From Thoreauomyces humboldtii (taxonomy: Eukaryota > Chytridiomycota > Chytridiomycetes > Spizellomycetales > Powellomycetaceae): a stretch of DNA of 62,093 nt. A program made the position numbers and the translations under genes. Below are positions 33,909-43,805 of this stretch, piece by piece. Within the stretch, counting starts at the first letter, position 1; every line of letters begins with the position of its first letter. Location: the NCBI GenBank assembly GCA_027596035.1, contig JADGJA010000040.1:1-62093 (forward strand). The letters are read 5' to 3'. A model generated the notes under the pieces. It did no database searches and was not told where the DNA came from. It saw nothing but the letters and a program-made list of their open reading frames with translations.

Positions 33909-34474
33909 CCAAATAGAGAAAGATGGAAAACCACAAACGAGAACCAGCGTTTTTTGACCAGCTCAGGCGAGGCAGATCAAACTGAGAACTTGAAATACAA
34001 GTCCATTAGACTTCGGCGGATGGATGGAGGGTTGAGGGGGAGGCCTGCTCGTCCGGCGATTGATGTGCGAACAGCGTTGCCCTGCATCTTCGCATCAGGT
34101 GCGGTGCGACTCGGCTGGTCAGAAGAGGAGATGCATGCGATTGACTGTAGCGTGTGGTTATCCTCGCGTATGCATGTGAATATGCACGATGGAAATTGGC
34201 GAGGGCAACGCTTTGTTCTTTTCTGTAGCACTTGTGATTTACCCATAAAACGCCTGGAAGTACCCTAGCATACTTGCCCAGTGTTTATTCAGCCTCCGGG
34301 CCTTCATCAAGGCGCACGAAAGCGATGGGATGGTCCTGAGTGCTGAGGGATGTCCATGATGTCCGAATAATGGAAGTGCCTGCTGCGCTGCGCTTGTCGT
34401 GTCTTGCGCGTCGCGACATCTCGCACCACAATTTCGATCTTGACCCCCAACGTCGAGGCAGGAACGCTTTAACC
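33909..34474. other. Intergenic, nothing recognised
   Basis: 566 bp before the membrane spermidine-synthase-like gene. Its frame is open back to 34340, but the added residues look unlike a protein N-terminus. Confidence 0.4.
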
Positions 34475-36375
34475 ATGTCGTCCACGTCGTCCTCATCATT
34501 CATAGGATTAGAGCTTGCTACTCTCGCTCTGGCCGCCGTCTCCCTTCCCATTCTCCATGCGGCCGGACCTCGTTTCGTCGCACCGGTTTACGGGCAATTC
34601 CTTTCGCGACAACGACATCTTCCTGCCTCCATGACCTTCATTCTCATCAACATCATAGCCGCCGCTTACCGATCACACTCTCCCAAGCCAATCAACAGCT
34701 CGCGTCTCCTGCTCTTGGTGGCGGTTGTCCTCGCTGCGAGCCCCGCTGTGATGCGCGCTTCGTTTGGATTCAGCGCGACGTGGGGTCCGATGTTTGGACC
34801 GCATATCACCATGATACCACTGTATCTGGTCACGTCGCTGATATCTTCGCTCACGGTCTATGCCCTCCCCTTACCGGGATTGCTGTCGGCTGGAGTCGCG
34901 GGTACCGTGTTCTCGGCGTCCTTGGCTCGAGCAGACTCGGTGGAGTCGATCGTGAGCGCTTGGACGGGAATCACCGCGACATGTGGATTGCTGCGTGTAG
35001 TAGCAGCAGCTTGGACGTTGCTTTCCGTGCTCGCAGCCTTTGGACCGCTGAAGACAGCGATCGCGGCCGAGCAGAAGCCATCAAATCCCAAACGCAAAGC
35101 AAAGCCGGCGTCCAAGAGTACTGTTGAGAAAGGCGGGATTGCTTGGAAAGCCGCACCATTGCTGGCCAGTCTTGTATTTCCACCTTTGATTGCTCGCATG
35201 TTCCCAGGCGGCCTGCAATGTGATCACGCTTCATCGACGAACTCCAAATACGATCTTCTGGCGTTTGCAGAGTCAAACACAGGTTACGTCTACGTCATCG
35301 AGGATCCAGAACTTTACGGCGGGACGCGGCTCATGCGATGTGACCACTCGCTCATCGGAGGGGCATATCCGAGCCTGGACTACGATTCCACTTTTGGGAC
35401 CTTTTACTTCATGGACTTTGTGCAGTACATCGAACGGCAGAAACGGAAGGCGACTCGGATCGCGCTGCAGATGTAGGCCATTTCTTTCCATTCGGAAAGA
35501 AACCGAGTTTGAATCTCACCTCACGTCTTGGTCTCAATCAGAGGACTCGGATCCGGGGCATCCACGCGTAGCCTGATCCAGCATGCACCGAACCTGGAGA
35601 TCGACCTCGTCGAGATCGATCCGAAGGTGGTCGAGTTCGCTCACGAGTTCTTTGACCTCCCGCATCCGAAGTCGACCCACGTCACCGACGGTCGCGCCTT
35701 CATCGACACGGCTCCTTCCAGTTCATACGACTTTGTCATTCACGACGTGTTTACGGGAGGATTGGTTCCGCGGACCTTATTCTCTGTGGAAGCGCTCGAA
35801 GGAGTCAAGAGGATACTCAAGAGCGATGGAGTCCTTGCTTTGGTGAGCCTGTCTATGTTGACACCTGAAAGGCGTTGATTGCCGCTGCAACCTGCTGATC
35901 GCATCTGTGCGCTCGCAGAATTTTGTCGGAACGATGGAATCCGTGGCTACTCACACCGTCATCAGGACCCTGCGCCACGTATTTCCCTACCTCGAATGCT
36001 ATTCCGAGTCCACTCCGGACGCCGCAGATCAGCCAGCGTTATATAACATGGTAACGTTCCCTTATCTGTAGTTATTGGACACCTTTTCTGATGCCCCTTG
36101 CCATACAGGTATTCTTCGCATCTCCTAAACGCATAAAGTTCAACCTACCACCCATGGACTCCTTGGAGACAAAGAGCGCAATGTATAGACGTTTCTTAGA
36201 CGAGTTCCCGTCCTACTATGCATCGGATTGGATCAGGGAGGATCGGTTGGACAACGGGACGGCGATCGTTACCGATGCGAACAATCCGTTGGAGGGATTG
36301 CAGGTCGGCAGTGCGATCGAACATTGGACGGTCATGAGGACCATCTTTCCACACGAGTTCTGGTCTGGATTCTGA
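34475..36375 (+). CDS. Multi-pass membrane protein with spermidine-synthase-like domain
   Basis: Exons 34475-35472, 35542-35842, 35919-36050 and 36109-36375 encode about 565 residues. The first 260 residues have several hydrophobic segments (LATLALAAVSLPILHAAG; SRLLLLVAVVLAASPAVM; a cluster around 145-225). The C-terminal half is a Rossmann-type class I methyltransferase fold of the polyamine-synthase family: LLAFAESNTGYVYVIE, RCDHSLIGG, LQIGLGSGASTRSL (SAM-binding glycine loop), IDLVEIDPKVVEFA and YDFVIHDVFTGGLVPRTLF. The substrate is unknown. The acidic pair used by true spermidine synthases cannot be confirmed by eye, so it is named for fold rather than reaction. Confidence 0.85.
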
Positions 36376-36632
36376 TGGAGGGCTTCTAGATTGCATTCGA
36401 GTGGCGGACCTTGCATCGAGCTCTTGTGATGTTCGCGTTGAGAAATCTCCTCACTGATTAAAGATACGAGCCATGACCACAACATTTGTCGCCTCCTCTA
36501 ACCGGATCAGCCAGACGGAGAGGCTCCTGCCTGACATCTGCTTTCTGCGTGGCTGCTGCCTTCAAGTTTGTGAAATTTTGTGTATTCACCAATCCCCCAA
36601 TCGCCGTGCCCGACTCACGATCTCCCGGTGTC

Positions 36633-37990
36633 TTATGCCTTGGATCGCTTCCACGCCACGTACTCATCCAGCAATACAGGCCCTGCAGAAGATTCAAGTA
36701 AGTTATCACAAAAGCGTTCGGCAACATCACGCATGAGTACGTGCTCGTCCCCTTACATGCGCTGCTCTCGTCGTAACCCGTGAGATCCCCTTTTACCGTG
36801 TTGGAGAACTCTAGGAAGCTGCGCCACTGATCCCGGTTGATGACCTTGACGGGGTTCTTCTCGTTCAGGAATTCGAGGAACGGTGTAATGTGCTCGAACT
36901 TCTCTTCCGGACATAGAAGAGTCCACATGCCCTTGGCTGTTGGGAGTACGAAGCAATCACACGTGGGATGAGGGTTTCGCAAAAGGTACGCGATCGAAAG
37001 CGATTCGAATGTGACCAATCCCGTTCCCCATCAGTGCGGGGAGCTTACCATGCTGCAAAGAGAGAGACGTAAGTAAAAGTTTTCCAATGTAAGCGGAATG
37101 GAAGGTCGCTTGGTTTGCCAGGAGCCAACTCACGTCAATGTTTAAACTCTTCTGATCCTCCTCCTTCGCGAACGAGAAGGCGAACATGTACAGGTCTTTG
37201 TACTCCGCCGGCAAGTCGAGCACTGCTCGGAAGGAGGGAAGGAGAGCTTGCAAAGACTCTGTGGAGTCGACCCTAAGATTTCCATCTGTCAATGGAGACG
37301 GTTTCCACGACAGATGAAGGCAAGACGATGCCTACTCTAGTGTCCTCATCCCGTCCAGCCACTCATTCTTCGTGAAGAAGCCCATCCGAGAGGCTCGAAG
37401 TCTCCAAGCCACGACCAGGATTTCCATCTAAACGCGTCGTTTGGCAGCAGCAACGGTTAGCCTTCGTCAAACGTCGATTGGGATGGGATTGGGATAATGG
37501 ATGTTTGCGTACACTAGTCACGTCGATGCCCAGGTCCGCGCAAAGACGTTCGATGCCATCTGGCCCTATGACCCCCTTGTCGTCGACATCTAGAGGGCAA
37601 TCGTTGTCAAGTCTCAGAAGAATGGGAGAGCACAGTGGGAATCTCTCGTTGCGTTGCACCTTCGTATGTCTGAAACCAGGTCCCGCACTTTCGAACATTG
37701 TAAGAAGACTACAAGGAAAAGTATCAGCAAGGAAGCATCTCATTGATGAGGAGGCAAGAAGAGGCAACCCATGGGCGGACCTCAGATTTCGCAGATTTAG
37801 CGGAAGTTGCTCTGGGAAAGGAATGAGGAGAAGGTTTTGAGCAGTCTTGAAGATTGCCCTAGTTCTTCTTGCAGCATTAATCGACTCACCTCGTTCTAAG
37901 CTTTGCACTCATGACTCCCTCTGTCTTTGTCTTCTTTGCGCGTGCTGCTGCTGTGGTGGAAGCGGTGGACGTTTTTCGTTTCGGCGGCAT
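36633..37990 (-). CDS. DCN1: DCN1-like cullin neddylation factor (potentiating neddylation domain)
   Basis: Acts as an E3 helper that promotes Nedd8 transfer from Ubc12 to cullins. Eight exons: 37990-37890, 37708-37689, 37589-37522, 37427-37336, 37272-37134, 37052-37049, 36936-36757 and 36682-36633 (217 residues). An NLS-like start MPPKRKTSTAS precedes GVIGPDGIERLCADLGID, ILVVAWRLRASRMGFF, VDSTESLQALLPSF, FAFSFAKEEDQKSLNID, MWTLLCPEEKFEHI, INRDQWRSFLEFSNTV and the closing DESSAWPVLLDEYVAW. These match DCN1 throughout. Exon 6 is only 4 nt (CATG) and is needed to keep frame and spacing. No UBA domain was seen. The frame is open upstream to 38407, so a longer N-terminus is possible. The 99-nt second intron is the least sure. 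Confidence 0.88.
37049..37052 (-). other. 4-nt microexon (CATG) of the DCN1-like gene
   Basis: On the minus strand it sits between a polypyrimidine tract ending tttgcag and a donor gtaagc. Phase-0 entry and phase-1 exit fit the flanking exons exactly. The protein then aligns without gaps to DCN1 (LNIDHAKGMWTLL). Confidence 0.7.
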
Positions 37991-38487
37991 AAGATGTTCT
38001 GAGGCCAACTGGGCGTCCGAGACCGATGCGGCTGCTGGTGAGAGGATGCCACCGGCGCACGTCTGATCCTTTTCTGGAGACTCTGGACAGGCTTCTAGAG
38101 ACGCCTCCTTTGTAGTTGCGGGCGAGGTGATGAAGAAGAGACTGACGAAACTTTTGAAGATCGAAAAGAGCTTGCCAAAGAAGCCGATCAGCATTCGAGA
38201 CGAAGACTTGGGAAAAGTGTCGCTTGTCCTAGCTGGAGCAGAAGCGCAGAACTTGTGAAGTGCCCTGGTGTTTTGGCGGAAGGGTGTGGGAGGCTGTAAT
38301 GTCGTGCTGCTGAAGCTGGCCGACGTGCAAGCGGAGGGGTTGCTTACTCTGCAAAGGAGGAAAAGGGGAAGAAAGGAAACCAGAGACTGTCCGATGTCAT
38401 CGGACATTGGCCCGCAAGCGACAGCGGGAACGACGAATCAAAATCTTGAGAATGAATTTGATGTATGTACGCAAGAACAAGGCTAAT
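37991..38487. other. Intergenic upstream of the DCN1-like gene
   Basis: The DCN1-like frame is open through most of it on the minus strand, with internal Met codons (for example before LIGFFGKLFSIFKSF). It could be an N-terminal extension or 5'UTR; not decided. Confidence 0.4.
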
Positions 38488-39667
38488 CTACAGCAGCTTG
38501 GTAATGAGTTTGCCAGTGTTTCCTCCAGAGAAAAGCGTCAACCACGTGGTGGGAACATCTTCGATCTTGGTTGGCACTACGTGCTCAGCGTCGGCAATGT
38601 GAAGCTTCTTCTCCTCGAGACCCTTGCGCAGGATCTGCTGGACTTCGCCAACCTTGTGGAGGTAATCCATTACAATGAAGCCTGAGCAAAACTAGTCAGC
38701 CAACCACTCCGAAGAGGTGAAAAGAGAAATGTCCGAGCCTTACCCTTGATCTCGAGACGCATGCTGATGACGTTGAACCAGTTCTTGATGCCAGACTTGG
38801 CGTCCCCGGCGTTGTAGTCGGAGATCGCGCCGCATGCCGCGATTCTTCCGTTCCGCGCCATACGGCTCAGGATAAGGTCGAGAATCTCGCCTCCGACGTT
38901 GTCAAAGTACCTGAGATATTCGTCAGGCCTGTCAGTCAAGCATCATGGTGTTCCCCGAGAGAGAGAGGCAACGCGACTTACGCGTTACAAAAGTCAGGCG
39001 TTGCCTTGATGAGGTCTTCGGCAAAAGTTGAAGCCTTGTAGTCCAAGCACTCGTCCGCTCCGAGCTCCTTGACCCACTTGCATTTCTTCTCCCCTCCAGC
39101 GATGCCGATGACGCGCTTGCATCCAATGATGTTCTTTGCAATCTGAACGGCCATGGATCCCGCTGCGCCAGCCGCGCCAGACACGATGACGACGTCATCC
39201 GGTCCCGCTCGCATGATCTCCTTCACGCCGTAATAGGCCGTGAGCCCAGTGAGGCCAAGGGCCCCGAGATAGTGGGTCACGGGAAGACCTCCAGGAAGAG
39301 GCTTCAGGACGTTGAGACCCTTGGCATCCTGGACCGAATACTGAGTCCATCCACCGAAAGCCTGCACTTGATCTCCTTCCTTCAAATCTGCCGATTTCGA
39401 TTGCACGACTTCCGCGATCATGCCGGCTCGGACGACTTCTCCGACGTGGATTGGGGGAACGTAGAGCCGGGACTCGTCCTCGTAATGGTCCATCCATCCC
39501 CTCTGTGCTGGATCGTTGGAGAAGTACAGCGACTTGAGGAGAACCTGTCCGTCCTTGAGCTCAGGGATCTGAGCGTCTTCGAGCTTGAAGTTGTCCTTGA
39601 TGGTGGGAAGACCTTTCGGGTTGGACGTGAGCTTCCATTGCTTTGTAGTGGTGGGTGTGGTGGACAT
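38488..39667 (-). CDS. NADPH-dependent alkenal/enone reductase (PTGR1-like MDR family)
   Basis: A zinc-independent medium-chain reductase that reduces the C=C bond of reactive enals and enones (prostaglandin/leukotriene reductase family); cytosolic detoxification. Exons 39667-38982, 38910-38744 and 38681-38488 give 348 residues, the usual size. Seen: SNDPAQRGWM (family motif), GGWTQYSV, HYLGALGLTGLTAYYG, the nucleotide loop VSGAAGAAGSMAVQIAK, KELGADECLDYK, YFDNVGGEILDLIL and GRIAACGAISDYN. No catalytic-zinc cysteines are present, as expected. Confidence 0.94.
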
Positions 39668-40013
39668 GATCGCTGTGAGATGGTATGTAATGAAGATTGA
39701 GATGCTGAAGAGGGATCTTGATGCCGCCCGTGGTTTTAGCCTGGAAAAGGAGTTCTGTCAATAATTTGTCAACGGCGGGATGAAGTCATGAAGGAGGCGG
39801 GCAAAAACGCACCCGCCAAAAGTCCGCCGCTTTCATTCAGGGTAATTCAGGTAACCCTGATCATAGCAGATCCTTGCGGGCAAAAAGCACATGCCGCACC
39901 GGCGCCATTCAGAACGAGAACGACGCAACATGGCAAGTAGACTTCACAGCATGGCAAGTAGACTTCATTTATCTAACCGTGGCGGTATATAGACTCCGTC
40001 GCTGGCCAACATT
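39668..40013. other. Intergenic with a 21-nt tandem duplication
   Basis: Upstream of the reductase gene. Contains the short tandem repeat described separately; no gene was seen. Confidence 0.4.
39929..39967. repeat. Short tandem duplication (18-nt identical units, 21-nt period)
   Basis: The unit catggcaagtagacttca occurs at 39929-39946 and 39950-39967. Likely a replication-slippage product; no function evident. Confidence 0.8.
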
Positions 40014-40640
40014 GTGTTCGCAATAGAAGACCGTTCGACACAGGACGCAGTTTCCACCTCCATCACAGGCAGTCGCAAACGGCCGCAGGCTTCCGTGAAG
40101 CTGCCCACGCCGCCCAGTTCACCAGTCGTGTCGAGACATCCAACCGGAACCACTGCGTGGGAGAAGCCGTCTTCAACGGCTCGCGTAGCAGGCACGCCTT
40201 CGACAACCTTCGTGCCGCACCAACCTCGTCCGGGCAGACGCATGCTGGCTGGTCCGGGAGGCGTCCCTCATGGCGCTGGTATAGCTTTTGGTTCCGGTTC
40301 GCAAGCTACCGATGAAACGGTCAGGTCGCCGTCGCCCAACCTCGCAGCCTCTCGCACGCAGACCTCGCCTCCTGGAACTCCTCACCCAACTGACCCTGGG
40401 TCCTCTCCCCGGAAGTACAAACCTGCTCGCAAGCCGCTTTCTCCGCCAGGAGGCTTCTCATCCCTCAGCACCGCTCAGTTCACTGGCGCACCGCCGGTTT
40501 CTGTCGCTGTCACGTGCACGCCTGTGAGTGATTTGACGACCATCCAGTCTCGGCAGAATCCATTGACACCCAAGAGACTTGACCCTGCTGCGGTCGAGAG
40601 AATAGCGGGTATGACAACGGGGAAGCATCGCGTCTATTAA
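40014..40640 (+). CDS. Pro/Ser/Thr-rich disordered protein, start unresolved
   Basis: An open frame of about 208 codons rich in SP/TP sites (KLPTPPSSPV, SPSPN, SPPGTPHP, KPLSPPGG, NPLTPKRLDP), a pattern of CDK-regulated disordered proteins. It ends GMTTGKHRVY. No ATG starts the frame; the first Met is at 40242. A splice acceptor (tatatag) just upstream at about 39992 suggests an unseen 5' exon. I do not recognise the family, and the antisense frame is a shadow. Confidence 0.45.
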   Translation: MFAIEDRSTQDAVSTSITGSRKRPQASVKLPTPPSSPVVSRHPTGTTAWEKPSSTARVAGTPSTTFVPHQPRPGRRMLAGPGGVPHGAGIAFGSGSQATDETVRSPSPNLAASRTQTSPPGTPHPTDPGSSPRKYKPARKPLSPPGGFSSLSTAQFTGAPPVSVAVTCTPVSDLTTIQSRQNPLTPKRLDPAAVERIAGMTTGKHRVY

Positions 40641-40738
40641 AACCTCCCATTCGTCGTATGTACTGTATATAGTTAGTTTGTTTGCATGATATGAACTTTC
40701 GAGGACATCTCGTGATTTTGAAACAGTCGGCATTCCAC

Positions 40739-41427
40739 TCAACCGTAATCAACGTAACCGCGACCCGGATGTGGATGTGCGACGGACCGCGACACGATCG
40801 ACTCGCTCTCCCGATCCAATGCGAGGAGAAGGGTTTGCGACGATTCGACAATTTTTCCGTAGGCCTGTTCCGTGTCCTGCCATCCATGGAAAGCGACAAA
40901 AGGCATTAACATACGAAGCTCAGTCCAGTACGCTGGTCCTTGTTCAAACATCCGTACGTCGATCAGCCGATCATATTCCGCTTTTGTTGCGTGTTTCTAA
41001 AGATATAACAACCATCAATCAAGCAATTTACTTTGTCGTAAGAATTCCATGCCATCCCCGCCTACCTTGGTGAGGGACTGTGTCGTCGAATCCAACTTAG
41101 ATTTGATGTCATCTAGCTGCTGCGCAAGATCATCTCGTCGCGCTTCATCTTTGACGATATCGTGCGCTGAAACATCAAACAGATAACTCAGTCTCGCAGT
41201 CTTCCGACCACTATCATCGGATTGACGTTCCTCCCCTTGCCTCAACCTCAACCGCGGTTCTGAGCATACCGATTGCCTCTCGACATTCACGAAGATTCTG
41301 CAGCCCTAAGTAAGGAATTGGTTGGGTTTTTGGCAATCACAATCGGGATGCTAGCGAAGGCGTCCGTACTTATGACAAGTTCATTGTTGAATGCTTGTAG
41401 GCTTGATGGGGATATGCGCGATGCCAT
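40739..41427 (-). CDS. SSNA1: SSNA1/DIP13 homologue (basal body and axoneme coiled-coil protein)
   Basis: A small microtubule-binding coiled-coil protein of centrioles, basal bodies and axonemes (NA14 in humans, DIP13 in Chlamydomonas). Five exons (41427-41370, 41305-41270, 41166-41066, 40996-40958, 40876-40739) give 123 residues, close to the human length. The match runs along the protein: LQAFNNELVIRLQNLRECRE, DLAQQLDDIKSKLDSTTQSL, ATKAEYDRLIDDTEQAYGKI and VESSQTLLLALDRES. The last motif is near-identical in the family. The exons are tiny and the introns add stops or odd residues if kept, supporting the model. Evidence for a flagellated organism. Confidence 0.9.
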
Positions 41428-42056
41428 CGTCGGCCCCCTCTGTGGGTCTCCTCTCGCCAGATTGCAAGATGGGTGAAGGGTTTGGGAAATAGGTTTGGAA
41501 ATTTCCCAAATTTTGTCCACTGCCGTTGCCCCGCGACACGTCTCGGTAGCGACTGAAACCTCCACCACCAAGACAGCGCCGCAAACCTCGGGCCATATGA
41601 CGGCCTACTTCTCGAAGAATATCAGAATAGAGATTTTTAGCGTATAAAAAAATCATCTATGTATGTACGCTCAAACGCGAAGGCGTCAAGAATTCCAAGT
41701 TCGCGACAATCCGTAATCTGAAAGAGTTTCGTCGTCAAAAAACTGACTGTAACGGATAAACACCTTCATTTGGATACCGCTCCAGAATCCATGACCAAAG
41801 CACGTACGATAATTTAAACGTGACCTGCTTCATGGGAATAGTTTGTTGCCCGTTATAGGTCTTCCCTGAAAGATCTGTCGAACAGAATGTTCGTCTTCCG
41901 ACGTATTGATCACTCCCGCACCCGACCCATGCCATGGAAAAGTGACGTCGTGTCGTGGTATGGAGTCACCGACCTTCTATAATCTAGGCTTCGTTAGCTT
42001 TAACCTTCACGGCTTACTTGGCTTTGAACCTTTCCCGCCTTGCGAGCACAAGCACG
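41428..42056. other. Divergent intergenic region between SSNA1 and the GPCR
   Basis: 629 bp holding both promoters. A TATA-like cgtataaaaaa lies near 41641 on the plus strand. No gene recognised. Confidence 0.4.
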
Positions 42057-43805
42057 ATGACTTCTACTACCGAAACGGCGAGTCCAACCGCAACACCGAA
42101 CGATGACGATGCGAGCGATGATGCCATGTATATATTTTTCAACCAGCTTAGCATATATGGGGTCGGTGAATAGAGCTCTATTTCGATTTTTTGCCGGTAA
42201 ATCTATTAACGCTCGTCGATAGGGCCTTTCATCTGTGGTCCTCTGCGTGATTGTCCTAGTGCTGTTTGCAATCTTGTTCCGTTATGAGCGAGTACTGGTG
42301 AGCGATGCAGGTCTCGAGTGTTCCTACACGCAACAGTTTCTAACAAAGCAACGTCAACAGTACAACAGAGTCTCATTCCGTCTCGTATTGGCTGGGATAT
42401 GCTGCGACCTTGGGGTACGTGGAAAGTGTTATCGTGGGTGATATTGTGGACTCACATCCTTTCTGCAGTATGCGATTGCCTACCTTCACTCGACACTCCC
42501 TACCTCATCTGCCGACGATATGCTCTGCCGGGCCAGCATGTATCTGCAGGTCCGTGGTCGGGCCGGCTGCATCAGCGTCCACGGCGTCGAGCTAACGGCC
42601 CTTCTGGGCTTTTTGTGGGGGTTTCCAGCAAGTCTTTTTGATAGGCTCCTTGCTCTGCACGGCCTCTATAGGCGTAAATATTCTTGCCGTCTTTGTGATC
42701 AAGGTCAGACCGGAACGCCAGGTTGATAGAGCGTACTATATCATCAGCGCTGGAACGGCTGTGTCGGTGCCCGCAACCGCTCTTTTCCGCGGACGGTTTG
42801 GATTCGATGGGGCGCAATGCTGGTACATTGCTGACGATGACGATCCTTTGCTTTCTGTTTTCAAATGGGAATGGTAAGTGTCTCACTCTGCAGTGTGTAA
42901 ACACGGAAGCACCGAGAGCTCAAAGATGCGCATAAGGGCCACGTACTATTCTTGGGTGCTTCTCGTTTGCACATTCTGCCTCACTAGTACCGTTATCTTC
43001 CAGTATGCTGTCACAAGAGACTTGCCGTCTGCCGGAAGGGACCCAGCCATCTCCTCGGCCAGCCAGAAAGCCTTCAAGCGTTCCGACACGCTCATCCGGC
43101 GAGCTGTCGGACGAATTCGTTTCTACATCTTGGTGCCGATCCTTGCTCATACTTGGTGGCTTTGGTACGATGTTCAAACGTACGCAACCGGATCTGCGCC
43201 AGACTGGTTGTGGGGCACGGGGAACTACATGTCAGGGGCGATGGTGAGCAGATTTTCCCACGTTGAGATTGTTGGATGGCAAGGTAACTGACCCCGGACT
43301 TTTGTGATGCTCACAGAGGGCGCTGAATTCGCTCGTTTTCATGTTCCTGGATCCATCCTTTCAGACCGCCCGCAGCCGCTTTCGAGCCCACTTCGTCTAT
43401 CATTATTACCTCCAATTCTTCCGTGTATCCACCGACACGACCCACGTCCAGGTCAGCCAATCCCATTCGGACTCCGACGCCGACGCCGAGGACGGCGATC
43501 TCGAGGGGTCGGTGCCTTTGAACCCGACATCACCGGCAGGTGTCGAAGCCATTGAGACCGGTTCGGCGTCGCAAAGAACCGCGGCCATACCCAGCAATTC
43601 GACACCGCCGCAGCTGGTGGCGAAGAGCACGCTTCCAAGGACCCTACCGTTCTTTATCGCTCGAATGCTTCTGCGGGGGTCTGACGTTGACAAGCTTGTC
43701 AAGAACGCGCAAATGAATCGACAAACGGGGCCGAGGGGCAGGGAAGGAGCGACCTCCTCGGCATTTCAACGAAAGCAAGATGCGGCAGAGCTCGATAGGC
43801 TATGA
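42057..43805 (+). CDS. Seven-transmembrane receptor, Git3/cAMP-receptor-like GPCR
   Basis: Seven exons (42057-42161, 42223-42297, 42361-42414, 42469-42549, 42629-42873, 42937-43243, 43317-43805) give 451 residues. The N-terminus is short and acidic. Hydrophobic helices follow in order: SVVLCVIVLVLFAILF; FRLVLAGICCDLGYAIAYL; VFLIGSLLCTASIGVNILAV; YYIISAGTAVSVPATAL; TYYSWVLLVCTFCLTSTVIF; FYILVPILAHTWWLWYDVQ; and ALNSLVFMFLDPSFQ. The tail is about 145 residues, Ser/Thr-rich and cytoplasmic. A conserved-looking Cys before helix 3 (MLCRAS) and the Asp-Pro of helix 7 fit fungal Git3/Gpr1 or Dictyostelium cAMP-receptor-like GPCRs. The ligand is unknown. The donor GTCCGT after exon 4 is weak but restores helix 3. 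Confidence 0.82.
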
